From assembly GCF_001557235.1 (NCBI RefSeq), contig NZ_LSJI01000011.1, positions 1 to 64,000 of the forward strand: a DNA stretch of 64,000 bases. The letters are read 5' to 3'. Positions 1 to 7,682 of the stretch are shown piece after piece. The notes below the pieces were generated by a model. That model searched no databases. It had not been told where the DNA came from and was given only the letters and a program-made list of their open reading frames with translations. Position 1 is the first letter of the stretch, and each line of letters begins with the position of its first letter. The position numbers and the translations under genes are program-made. This stretch comes from Phenylobacterium sp. CCH9-H3. Its GTDB lineage: Bacteria > Pseudomonadota > Alphaproteobacteria > Caulobacterales > Caulobacteraceae.

Positions 1-1319
1 TCGTCGATCACGCCGATGATCTGGCTGATCTGGCTGGAGGAGTTCTCGATCTCGCTCATGGCGGCGACCGCGTCGCGGACGACCACGCCCGAGCGCTCGG
101 CGTCGCCCTTGGCGGCGCCCACGGCTTCGCGGGACTGGGCCGCGCCCTCGGCGGTCTTGCGCACCGTGGCGGTGATCTGGTCGAGCGCCGCGGCGGTCTC
201 TTCCAGGCTGGCCGCCTGCTGTTCGGTGCGGCGCGACAGGTCGTCGGAGGCCTGGGTGATCTCGCCGGCGCCGGACCGCACCGCGGTGGCGTTGGTGGCC
301 ACCTCGCGCATGGTGTCCTGCAGGGTGTCCATGGCGCGATTGAAGTCGGCGCGAAGCTGTTCGTAGTGCGACGGGAAAGCCTCCGTCAGGCGGAAGGTCA
401 GGGCCCCGGCGGCCAGGCGCTCCAGGCCCTTGGCCAGGCCTTCCACGACCTTCGACTGCTCGGCGGCGGTGGCGGCGCGCTCGGCTTCGCTGGCGGCGCG
501 GGTGGCGTCGGCGGCGCGGCGCTGCTCGCCGGCCTCGCCCTCAAGGCGCACCTTCTCGATGGCGGCTTCCTTGAAGTGCTGGACGGCGGCGGCCATGCGG
601 CCCACCTCGTCCTTGCGACCCTGGGCCGGCACCTCGACGTTGTTGTCGCCCGAGGCGAGCTTGCCCATGGCGGCGGTCATCGCGCTCACCGGCTTGGCGA
701 TCGCGGCCGAAAGCAGGGCGCCCATCACCACCGCCAGGGCGATGGCCAGCAGGCTGCCCACGGCCAGCAGGGTGACGGCGAAGGCCTGCGCGGCCGACTG
801 GCCAGCGGCGCGTTGCTTGCCCAGGGTGGTTTCCTGGTCGATCAGGGTCTGCACCGCGGCGCGGACGTCCGTCAGGCGGCCGGTGCTGCCCAGCTGCATC
901 ATCGCCGTCGCCTGCTGGGTGGGGTCCTGGCCCGCCGCGATCAGAGGCGCTTCCTCGGCCGCCACCTTGGCGCCGGCCTGCTTGATCTTCGCGATCAGCG
1001 CGGCGTCTTCGGGAGCGGCCTTCTCGAGTTCCCCGAGCGTGGTCTTGTAGCGTTCCTCGGCCTTTTCGATCGCCTTGAGGAATTCCGGATCGCCGCTGGC
1101 CACCAGGCCGCGGATGGCGTTCTGGCGCTCGACCCGCGCCATCAGCACCTCTTCGGCCAGGCGCAGCTGCTGGACGCTCGAGTTGTTCGCTTCGGTCGCC
1201 TGCTTGATGCTCATCAGGCTGACGAACACCGCCGCGCACATGGCGGCCACGACGGTCACCACGACCGCGAAGCCCACGACGAGCTTCTTCGAGATGTTCA
1301 GGTTGTTCAGGAGATTCAT
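1..1319 (-). CDS. Methyl-accepting chemotaxis protein, C-terminus cut by window edge
   Basis: A transmembrane chemoreceptor that would sense a periplasmic ligand and control CheA. The protein starts MNLLNNLNISKKL at the ATG at 1319-1317, with a first membrane helix at about residues 12-35. A helical periplasmic four-helix-bundle/CHASE3-like region follows, then a second helix near 180-205, a HAMP region, and a long heptad-rich signalling domain. Reading stops at the window edge in the segment (SSSQISQIIGVIDD) that in this family comes just before the conserved hairpin tip, so the tip and C-terminal half are missing. The frame is open for its whole length. The ligand cannot be told from sequence. 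Confidence 0.93.
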   Translation of the reverse strand, partial: MNLLNNLNISKKLVVGFAVVVTVVAAMCAAVFVSLMSIKQATEANNSSVQQLRLAEEVLMARVERQNAIRGLVASGDPEFLKAIEKAEERYKTTLGELEKAAPEDAALIAKIKQAGAKVAAEEAPLIAAGQDPTQQATAMMQLGSTGRLTDVRAAVQTLIDQETTLGKQRAAGQSAAQAFAVTLLAVGSLLAIALAVVMGALLSAAIAKPVSAMTAAMGKLASGDNNVEVPAQGRKDEVGRMAAAVQHFKEAAIEKVRLEGEAGEQRRAADATRAASEAERAATAAEQSKVVEGLAKGLERLAAGALTFRLTEAFPSHYEQLRADFNRAMDTLQDTMREVATNATAVRSGAGEITQASDDLSRRTEQQAASLEETAAALDQITATVRKTAEGAAQSREAVGAAKGDAERSGVVVRDAVAAMSEIENSSSQISQIIGVID

Positions 1320-1644
1320 TGGGGTCTCGGCGTTCTGGCGGATCGGGGGCAAGGAGGCGGCGCGGGGTCAGCCCTCACGGCGTCCAGGGGTGCAATGGAC
1401 GTACGGCGAGGTGCGGCAGCTGACAGTAGGGGGACTGAAACGACCGCATGGGAATCTCGCCGTTGCCGTGAGGGCTTGACGACGCCGGTGAGGCCCCGCC
1501 AATCCGGACAATCCCAAGGGCGGTTTGATTATTGGTAAATTGTGGGAACTGCCTTGGCCGATTGGCGATCGAAGGTCGCCGAATGCCTGCGGCACGACGT
1601 CGCAACACCTTGCGAATGCTCGGCGGGCCGATCCTTGGCCGAGA
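1320..1644. other. Intergenic region with long-range inverted repeat
   Basis: No convincing gene. It holds the upstream region of the chemoreceptor and the downstream end of the XRE regulator. A perfect 11-bp inverted repeat, GCCCTCACGGC at 1371-1381 and GCCGTGAGGGC at 1465-1475, spans 83 bp. An AT-richer patch around 1520-1545 is the most promoter-like stretch, but no clear -35/-10 pair was identified. Open frames here read as shadows. Confidence 0.5.
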
Positions 1645-2238
1645 CTAGACCTGCGCGCCGAAGGTCGTTTCGCCGGATGCCACGAGCAGCACCTTCGCCG
1701 GGGCCGTCGGCGCGACCAGCGCGTAGCCGGCGGCGGCGTCGAAATACACCCCGTCTCCCGCGCGCAGGCTCAGGGGCGCGTAGAGATGGCTGTGGAACTC
1801 CACCTCGCCGTCCAGGACCAGGGCATAGGCCTCGCCGCCATGGGTCGCGAGCGGGCCGTGGACGTCCAGCGTGCGCGCCGTGACGTCGACGATGATCGGC
1901 GACAGGCTCTTCGACAGCAGGTCCGCGGCGGCGCGACGGCCGGTATTCCCGGCCACCCGCGTCGGCGGCCCCTCGCCGGCGCGCATCACCGACCGGCGGC
2001 CGGAGGACGTGGGCTGGGCCTCCGCCTCGCGGGTGACCAGCCCCTCGAGGTCCACCTCGAGCGCGCGGCACAGTCGCATCAGCTTTTCGTAATTGAGGGC
2101 GTTCTGCCCCAGTTCGACCCGGGACAACGTCGAGATGGGTACGCCGCTCTCCTCGCTGAGGGCGGCGAGGCTCCAGCCGCGCGAGAGCCGCAGCTTGCGG
2201 ATCGCTGCGCCGGTCCGATCCGACATGCGGGCGCGCAT
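1645..2238 (-). CDS. XRE-family regulator with C-terminal cupin domain
   Basis: A 197-residue transcription factor. An XRE helix-turn-helix occupies about residues 10-67 (LSRGWSLAALSEESGVPIST is typical). A single-stranded beta-helix cupin follows at about 120-190, the layout of the MerR/SutR/PuuR-like sensor-regulators that bind a small molecule in the cupin. The ATG at 2238 is used; an in-frame ATG at 2226 is possible. It is divergent from the PEPxxWA-CTERM gene at 2533, so it may regulate itself and that gene across the shared 294-bp region. The target is inferred from position only. Confidence 0.88.
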   Translation of the reverse strand: MRARMSDRTGAAIRKLRLSRGWSLAALSEESGVPISTLSRVELGQNALNYEKLMRLCRALEVDLEGLVTREAEAQPTSSGRRSVMRAGEGPPTRVAGNTGRRAAADLLSKSLSPIIVDVTARTLDVHGPLATHGGEAYALVLDGEVEFHSHLYAPLSLRAGDGVYFDAAAGYALVAPTAPAKVLLVASGETTFGAQV

Positions 2239-2532
2239 GACGTCGAGTCCCCTTTGCGTATGCGCAGCGAACCCTAGGCTGATTCACATAACGCGGCACG
2301 CGAGCCGAAGCCCGCCCCTGCCCATTATGGGTTGCGGCGCCGGGGTCGCGTGCAAAGCCCGGATCGACGCAAGGCGGCAAGTGTATCGGCGCGCTGGGCG
2401 AGCAACGCCGGTTCCGGTTTTCAACTCACACAAGAACCCAATCGCCCTCCAGTGCGCGTGTGGTAGGGTGAAAATTGAGTTAAGGCGGCTCTGCCTCCGC
2501 AGGACTGTCATTGATCTTTCAAGGGGGGGCTG
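2239..2532. promoter_or_regulatory. Divergent intergenic region
   Basis: 294 bp between the XRE-cupin gene and the PEPxxWA-CTERM gene, expected to hold both promoters. A near-repeat, TTGCGTATGCG, occurs just upstream of the regulator (about 2254-2264) and again inside the start of the neighbouring gene (about 2543-2553). A run of G (2523-2529) directly before the ATG at 2533 is the likely ribosome binding site. No operator could be fixed. Confidence 0.35.
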
Positions 2533-3621
2533 ATGCGAAGCCTTGCGTATGCGATCGCCTGTGGCGCCCTGCTGGTCGGGACGTCCGCACAGGCCGTTAG
2601 TCTCGACATCACCGGGCTGCAGTCCGGCAACATTACGCTGGGGGCCATGAACGCGCCCTGGGCGAACGGCATGATCGCCGACTTCGGCAACGATCTGGGG
2701 GCGGCCTACGGCGGCAGCACCGAGACCAAGGTCAAGGTGACGCCCGCCTACGCCAGCTTCGAGAGCGGCGTCGCGGTTTCGGGGCCGAACGCCTCGGCCC
2801 AGTCCCATTCCGGACTGGACGTCGAGATCTTCAACAACTCCGACAACCTCGTCTCCATCGACTCGGTGGGCTCGACCATCATTCCGGCGGGCCTCGGCTT
2901 CTACATGCAGGACCGGACGGGCGACCCCACCGGCGGCAATGCGTTCACGGGCTACGGCCAGGCGGGCTACTCGTCCTTCGGCTCGCTGTTCACCGAGGAT
3001 CTGGCGGGCGCGACCTTCGCCACCGCCGGCTTCACCTTCGACATCTACGGCGACGACTACCTCGAGAACCCGTACGCCGAGGCGCTCTACACGCTCTCCG
3101 GCAACCTGACGCTGAGCTTCGATGAGGTCGGCAACGTCATCCAGGGCGGCGACATCGAGGCCGCGGGCCTCAGCCTCAACGGCTTCACCACCGCCTACGA
3201 CAATCCGTTCGCTCTCGCCTACGCCTGGGGCGAGACCGACATCGAGATCATCCTGAACCAGATCCTCGAGACCGGGCAGTCGACCAGCCTCTACTACCGC
3301 ACCACCGCCTACGCCTCGACCAACACCGCCTGCCTGGACGACGCGGTGACCTGCCTCGTCGCCTATTCCGGCTTCGGCGATCCCATCGGCCGGGGCGGCG
3401 GCGTTTCGCTCGCGGCCGCCCGCGGCGTGCGAACCCAGCTGGCCTACGACGGCATCACCGGCATCGTGTTCGATCCGCAGCTGATCGATCCGTTCCGGGT
3501 GAACTCCACGGTCATCGGCGGGGGCGCGGTGCCCGAACCGGCGACCTGGATGACCCTGATCCTGGGCTTCGGCCTGCTCGGAGCGGCGTTGCGGCGCCGG
3601 CGGGTGCTGGCGTACAGCTAA
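2533..3621 (+). CDS. PEPxxWA-CTERM sorting domain protein
   Basis: A secreted protein of 362 residues. A signal peptide covers about residues 1-21 (ending GTSAQA), followed by a beta-rich, low-Lys/Cys body of unknown function. The C-terminus (about 333-362) is a sorting signal: VPEPATW, a hydrophobic helix and an RRRR cluster. By analogy with PEP-CTERM systems the tail would be processed at the membrane and the protein delivered to the envelope or exterior. The TIR-TPR gene begins only 3 bp after its stop, which suggests one transcript. The body resembles no family I recognise. Confidence 0.85.
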   Translation: MRSLAYAIACGALLVGTSAQAVSLDITGLQSGNITLGAMNAPWANGMIADFGNDLGAAYGGSTETKVKVTPAYASFESGVAVSGPNASAQSHSGLDVEIFNNSDNLVSIDSVGSTIIPAGLGFYMQDRTGDPTGGNAFTGYGQAGYSSFGSLFTEDLAGATFATAGFTFDIYGDDYLENPYAEALYTLSGNLTLSFDEVGNVIQGGDIEAAGLSLNGFTTAYDNPFALAYAWGETDIEIILNQILETGQSTSLYYRTTAYASTNTACLDDAVTCLVAYSGFGDPIGRGGGVSLAAARGVRTQLAYDGITGIVFDPQLIDPFRVNSTVIGGGAVPEPATWMTLILGFGLLGAALRRRRVLAYS

Positions 3622-3624
3622 GGT

Positions 3625-5586
3625 ATGACGCCACACGACGCGGACTCTCACGACCGACAGGACGGAGCCTACGCGTACCGGGCGTTCATCAGCTACAGCC
3701 ACAAGGACAAGGACCTGGCGCAGCGGCTCCACCGCGAGGTGGAGTCCTATCGCATCCCGTCGAAGCTCATCGGGCGGCAGACCGGTGTCGGCAAGGTGCC
3801 GCGGCGCCTGCGACCGATCTTCCGCGACCGCGAGGAATTGCCGGCCTCGGGTGACCTGACGGCGGAGCTCAGCGGCGCGCTGCGCCAGTCGATGTTCCTG
3901 GTGGTGATCTGCTCGCCGGCCGCGGCCCGCTCGCGGTGGGTGAACGAGGAGATCCTGCAGTTCAAGCGCGTCCACGGCGATGCGCGGGTGCTGGCCATCG
4001 TCGCCGACGGCGAGCCCAATGCCACCGACATACCCGGCCGCGACCACCTGGAATGCTTCCCGCGGGCCCTGCGCTATCGCATCGGCGCCGACGGCGTGCT
4101 GTCCGACATTCCGGCCGAGCCCATCGCCGCCGACGTCCGGCGCGAGGCCGACGGGCCGCGGCTCGCCGTCCAGAAGCTGATCGCCGGCCTGACGGGCCTC
4201 AAGCTCGACGAACTGGTCCAGCGCGACACCCAGCGGCGGATCGCCCAGATGACCACCATCGCCGCGGGCGCGGTGGTGGGCATGGTGGTCACCGGCGGCT
4301 TGGCCTTCTACGCCAACTCGCTGCGGATCGAAGCCAACAAGCAACGCACCATCGCCCAGCACGAAGCCGCCGCCGCGCGGGCGGCCTCGGACTACCTCGT
4401 CGGCACCTTCGAGCTGTCGAACCCCGCCACCGAAAACCCCCGGACCATCACGGCGCTCACCATCCTCGGCCGCAGCGCCGACCGGGCGCGCCGCGAACTG
4501 GCGGGCCAGCCGGCGATCCAGGCCCGGCTGCTGGCCACGCTGGGCCGGGCCTACAACAATCTGGGCCTGCTGAACGAGGCGCGCACGGCGTTCGAACAGG
4601 CGATGCCGGTGATCAACCGGTCCGGGCCGGATGGCGCCGAGGCGATGCTGGTCCTGGCCACCACCTACGAGAAGCAGGGCCTGCTCGAGAAGGGCCTGGG
4701 GGCGGTGCGCCACGCCGAGGCGCTGCTGGGTCCCGACCCCAGGGCCAACGCCAGCCTCCGCGCCCAGGCCGCGCTCACCGAGGGCCGCATCCTGACCTCG
4801 GCCTCGAAGGTGAAGGAAGGCGTCGCCGCCTTCGACCGCGCGCTGGCCTACTACCGCGCCGCCGACGATGCGCCGGAGGGGGCCCTGGCCACCGTGCTGA
4901 ACAACCGCGGCCTCCTGCTGTCGGACGACGGCCAGTTCGCGGCGGCGGAGGCGTCGCTGAAGGAATCCCTGGACCTGTTCAGCAAGGAGCTGGGGGCCAA
5001 CCACCTCTACACGGGCAAGGCCTGGTTCGCCCTGGCGCAGAACGCCTTCAACGCCGGCGACCTGCGCACGGCCCGGGCGCATATCGCCAACGCCCTGCGC
5101 ATCGAGCGCGGCGTGCTGGATCGCGACAACCCGATCCTGGCCGACACTCTCTCGATGCAGGGCCAGATCTACCAGGGCCTGGGCCAGATGGCCGAGGCGG
5201 AACGGTCGTTGCGCGAGGCGGTCTTCATCTATCGCGAGGCGTTCGACGGCCCGCACTACCTGATCGGCATCGCCGAGGTGTACCTGGCGCTGATCGAGTC
5301 CCAGCGCGGCGCCACGGCCCAGGCCCTCGCCACCCTGGACGACGCCAAGCGCAACTACGACGCCAGCTATGGCAAGCTCCACCCGAACCACGGCGACCTG
5401 CTGGTCAACCGCGCCAAGGTGCTGGCCCGCGCCGGCCGCATCGAACAGGCCCGCACCGACTGCGCGTCCGGCATGAAGATCCTGCGCGACACCCTGGGCG
5501 CGGAGGCCAGCTTCACGAAGCAGATGGCGGGCGAATGCCGCGCCCTGACGACCGCCGGCAAGACCCGCGTCGCGGCAGGCGGCTGA
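3625..5586 (+). CDS. TIR domain protein with membrane helix and TPR repeats
   Basis: 653 residues. An N-terminal TIR domain (about 18-150) opens with AFISYSHKDKDLAQRLH. It keeps the Glu expected of TIR NADases in SRWVNEEI (E109 by the W-x-x-x-E spacing). One transmembrane helix lies at about 210-231. The remainder (about 295-640) is made of tetratricopeptide-type helix pairs, a likely partner-binding platform. TIR domains either scaffold or cleave NAD+; the intact Glu permits catalysis but does not prove it. The ATG is 3 bp after the PEPxxWA gene stop with almost no independent Shine-Dalgarno, so translation is probably coupled. The stop is 5 bp from the convergent cyclase stop. Topology (TIR inside, TPR outside) is inferred. 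Confidence 0.88.
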   Translation: MTPHDADSHDRQDGAYAYRAFISYSHKDKDLAQRLHREVESYRIPSKLIGRQTGVGKVPRRLRPIFRDREELPASGDLTAELSGALRQSMFLVVICSPAAARSRWVNEEILQFKRVHGDARVLAIVADGEPNATDIPGRDHLECFPRALRYRIGADGVLSDIPAEPIAADVRREADGPRLAVQKLIAGLTGLKLDELVQRDTQRRIAQMTTIAAGAVVGMVVTGGLAFYANSLRIEANKQRTIAQHEAAAARAASDYLVGTFELSNPATENPRTITALTILGRSADRARRELAGQPAIQARLLATLGRAYNNLGLLNEARTAFEQAMPVINRSGPDGAEAMLVLATTYEKQGLLEKGLGAVRHAEALLGPDPRANASLRAQAALTEGRILTSASKVKEGVAAFDRALAYYRAADDAPEGALATVLNNRGLLLSDDGQFAAAEASLKESLDLFSKELGANHLYTGKAWFALAQNAFNAGDLRTARAHIANALRIERGVLDRDNPILADTLSMQGQIYQGLGQMAEAERSLREAVFIYREAFDGPHYLIGIAEVYLALIESQRGATAQALATLDDAKRNYDASYGKLHPNHGDLLVNRAKVLARAGRIEQARTDCASGMKILRDTLGAEASFTKQMAGECRALTTAGKTRVAAGG

Positions 5587-5591
5587 GCCGC

Positions 5592-7349
5592 TCAGTCCGC
5601 CGCCGGGTTCCGGGTCAGGCGATACAGCGGATAGACGCCGTAGCCCTTGGGCAGGGCGATCTTGCCCACGTAGTTGCAGTCGAACGGATGGTCCGTCTGC
5701 ATCTCCAGCACCGCCGCGAACGGCTCGGTGACATAGACCGCGCCCGACGGCGTCACGGGCTCGATCCGCGCCGCGCGCGAGACCTCGCTGCCGTAGTAGG
5801 TGGTCCGCCGGGTGACGGGATCGTAGCCGGAATAGGTGGGGCCATAGTGCAGGGCGATCCGCATGGCCGTGCCCTCGCGCACGCCCAGCGCCTTGCAGTC
5901 CACCTTCTTCAGCTCCTCGCAGAGATCCAGCGCCGCCGCCGCGGCGGTCGGCGCGTCCTGGAACACGGCGAAGATGGCGTCGCCCCAGGTGTTGCCCTGC
6001 CGGATCACGTCGCCGTGGCCCTCCAGCGTGCGGGCCGCCCGCACCATCACGTCCTCCCAGAAGAGGGGAAGGGCGCGCTCGTCCAGCTTCGAAAACCCGG
6101 GGTAGTCGGTGAACATCAGCCCGTAGACGCCGCGCTCCACCTCCGACTTCGGCGGCGGCGGAGGCATGACGGGGCGGACGAGGGCGGGGGCGATGACCAC
6201 CTCGGCCCGGCCGCCGGTGGCGCGCCAGGCGGTGACGTCCGAGCCGCTGAGCGTACGGTCGCCGCGCTCCTCCACGATCACCAGCTGGATCGCCTCGGCG
6301 TGGAGCTGGCGGGCCCGCAGGCGCGCCATGCCCATGGTCACCTTGGAGCCGTAGGCGAACTGCTCCATCTCGCCCATGTAGCTCATGTTGCTGGCGAAGG
6401 TCAGCGAGGCGGCGCGGTCCTTGATGGCGTGGTAGCGTGCCAACCAGCTTTCGCCGGCCGGCGCCACCGACTGTTCCAGGAAGTCGGGCTCGGCGAACGG
6501 CAGCACCACGTGCACCTCCGCCCCGCGCTCCAGCAGCAGCTCGGCGATCAGGATGTCGCTGCCGGCGGCCAGGGCGCCGTAGCCGAAGCCCACGTCCTCG
6601 CGCGCGATCACCTCGCGCATGCGGGCGGCCAGGTCGGCCTCCAGCTCCGGGGAGCCGACGAAGATGTTGCCGCAGAACATGGCCACCTTCGGCGGCTCGA
6701 TCAGCTCCAGCAGGCTGTCCATCCCATGCCCGTCGCCCTCGGCGGCGATCAGGCGGCGCAGCTGCAGCACGGTGGTGGACCGGGCGCCGACGTCGGCGTC
6801 CGGCGCCTGCATGGCGCGCACGAGGGCCTCGCGCGCGCCGTCCACGTCGCCCAGCACCGCCAGCGCCTCGGCCAGGGTGGCCAGCGAAAAGTAGCCTGAG
6901 CGGCGCTCCGGCGCGGTCTCGGCCGCCACATGCCGCGCCAGCATCCGGGCCAGCCGCGGGCGGCCGGCGATCTTGGCCAGGGTGGCGGCGTTGATCGCCG
7001 GGTAGCTGGACTTCGAGAGCCGGAACACCTGGGCGTACAGCAGGCACGCCTCCAGCAACCGCTCGCGATCGGGCGCCCCGGCGTCGAACGCCTGATCCTT
7101 CAGGAGCCGGGCCTTGAGCGACAGGGGGTCGACCCCGCCGATCTCCGCCAGCCGGTAGTCGTCATAGAGCTTCAGGCCGCGCTCGGTGTCGCCTAGGCGG
7201 GCCAGGGTCAGCACCTCAAGATAGTTCAGCTCCGGGTGCAGGGTGTCGCCTCGACGCACCACCTCGTCGTAGGCGCCCAGGAGGTCGCCGCGGGCCAGGG
7301 CGGCGCGGACGGAGGCTGCCCGTCGTTCGGGAGTGGGCGGCGAACTCAC
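5592..7349 (-). CDS. Class III nucleotide cyclase with TRAFs-binding/SLOG-like sensor half
   Basis: 585 residues, GTG start. The N-terminal 200 residues are helical and resemble the TRAFs-binding (DUF4071) region. About 220-370 look like a Rossmann/SLOG-type nucleotide-sensing fold (GYGALAAGSDILIAE at 257-271). After a proline linker, about 405-580 form a class III cyclase domain with both metal Asp (D415, D457) and the transition-state Arg (R528). The base-selecting positions are unusual: by eye Lys is N453, Asp is T517, and the ribose-site Asn is S524. It therefore need not make cAMP. It is convergent with the TIR-TPR gene. Adenylate cyclase is the default family name; substrate unknown. 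Confidence 0.8.
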   Translation of the reverse strand: MSSPPTPERRAASVRAALARGDLLGAYDEVVRRGDTLHPELNYLEVLTLARLGDTERGLKLYDDYRLAEIGGVDPLSLKARLLKDQAFDAGAPDRERLLEACLLYAQVFRLSKSSYPAINAATLAKIAGRPRLARMLARHVAAETAPERRSGYFSLATLAEALAVLGDVDGAREALVRAMQAPDADVGARSTTVLQLRRLIAAEGDGHGMDSLLELIEPPKVAMFCGNIFVGSPELEADLAARMREVIAREDVGFGYGALAAGSDILIAELLLERGAEVHVVLPFAEPDFLEQSVAPAGESWLARYHAIKDRAASLTFASNMSYMGEMEQFAYGSKVTMGMARLRARQLHAEAIQLVIVEERGDRTLSGSDVTAWRATGGRAEVVIAPALVRPVMPPPPPKSEVERGVYGLMFTDYPGFSKLDERALPLFWEDVMVRAARTLEGHGDVIRQGNTWGDAIFAVFQDAPTAAAAALDLCEELKKVDCKALGVREGTAMRIALHYGPTYSGYDPVTRRTTYYGSEVSRAARIEPVTPSGAVYVTEPFAAVLEMQTDHPFDCNYVGKIALPKGYGVYPLYRLTRNPAAD

Positions 7350-7567
7350 GCGGTCCCGCCCGTCCGGCAGCCGGCGGGGGCAGGGGGCGAGGGCGGCCTC
7401 TCAAGCGTCAAACCCCGCACGCGCACGCCGTCCCCTTGTTGCGACGAGCGGCGCGGCCTTCGAGGTCGCCCCGACATCGTCCCCCAGGCGGTAACGCTAT
7501 AGTGACAAGGCGGCCTCGTCCATGGATCGCTCGCGGCGAGGTGGCGCCGCCGCGCTCCTGGGTTGGC

Positions 7568-7682
7568 TAGAGCGCAATCCGCCGAAGTGGATGCCGGTTC
7601 GGCGAAGAGATTGCGCGCAGATCGAAGAGATAGAGCCTTCCGATCCCTTCAAATGGTCCCATTTGAAGGGGAAGGCTCTAGG
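7568..7682 (-). repeat. Bipartite palindromic repeat, copy 1, over symporter stop codon
   Basis: A 115-bp interspersed element with two hairpins. Read on the minus strand, the first has arms TAGAGCCTTCC and GGAAGGCTCTA around an inner CCTTCAAATG/CATTTGAAGG stem. The second pairs GCGCAATC with GATTGCGC and CGCCGAA with TTCGGCG. The same element recurs at 57159-57270. The first TAG of the element is the stop codon of the symporter gene, so the hairpin follows it directly and could act as its terminator or mRNA end protector. The rest of the 328-bp space (7350-7567) shows no gene and should hold the cyclase promoter. Confidence 0.85.

Noticed and set aside
2284..7047. 1587-residue open frame on the minus strand
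   Set aside because: It runs antisense through the PEPxxWA and TIR-TPR genes and out of frame with the cyclase gene. Its composition is the Arg/Ala/Gly/Pro pattern of high-GC shadow frames, and no domain is visible.
3625..7349. Calling the TIR/cyclase locus a Pycsar system outright
   Set aside because: Known Pycsar effectors carry a cyclic-nucleotide-binding domain and are encoded in the same direction as the cyclase. Neither holds here, so it is kept as a hypothesis only.
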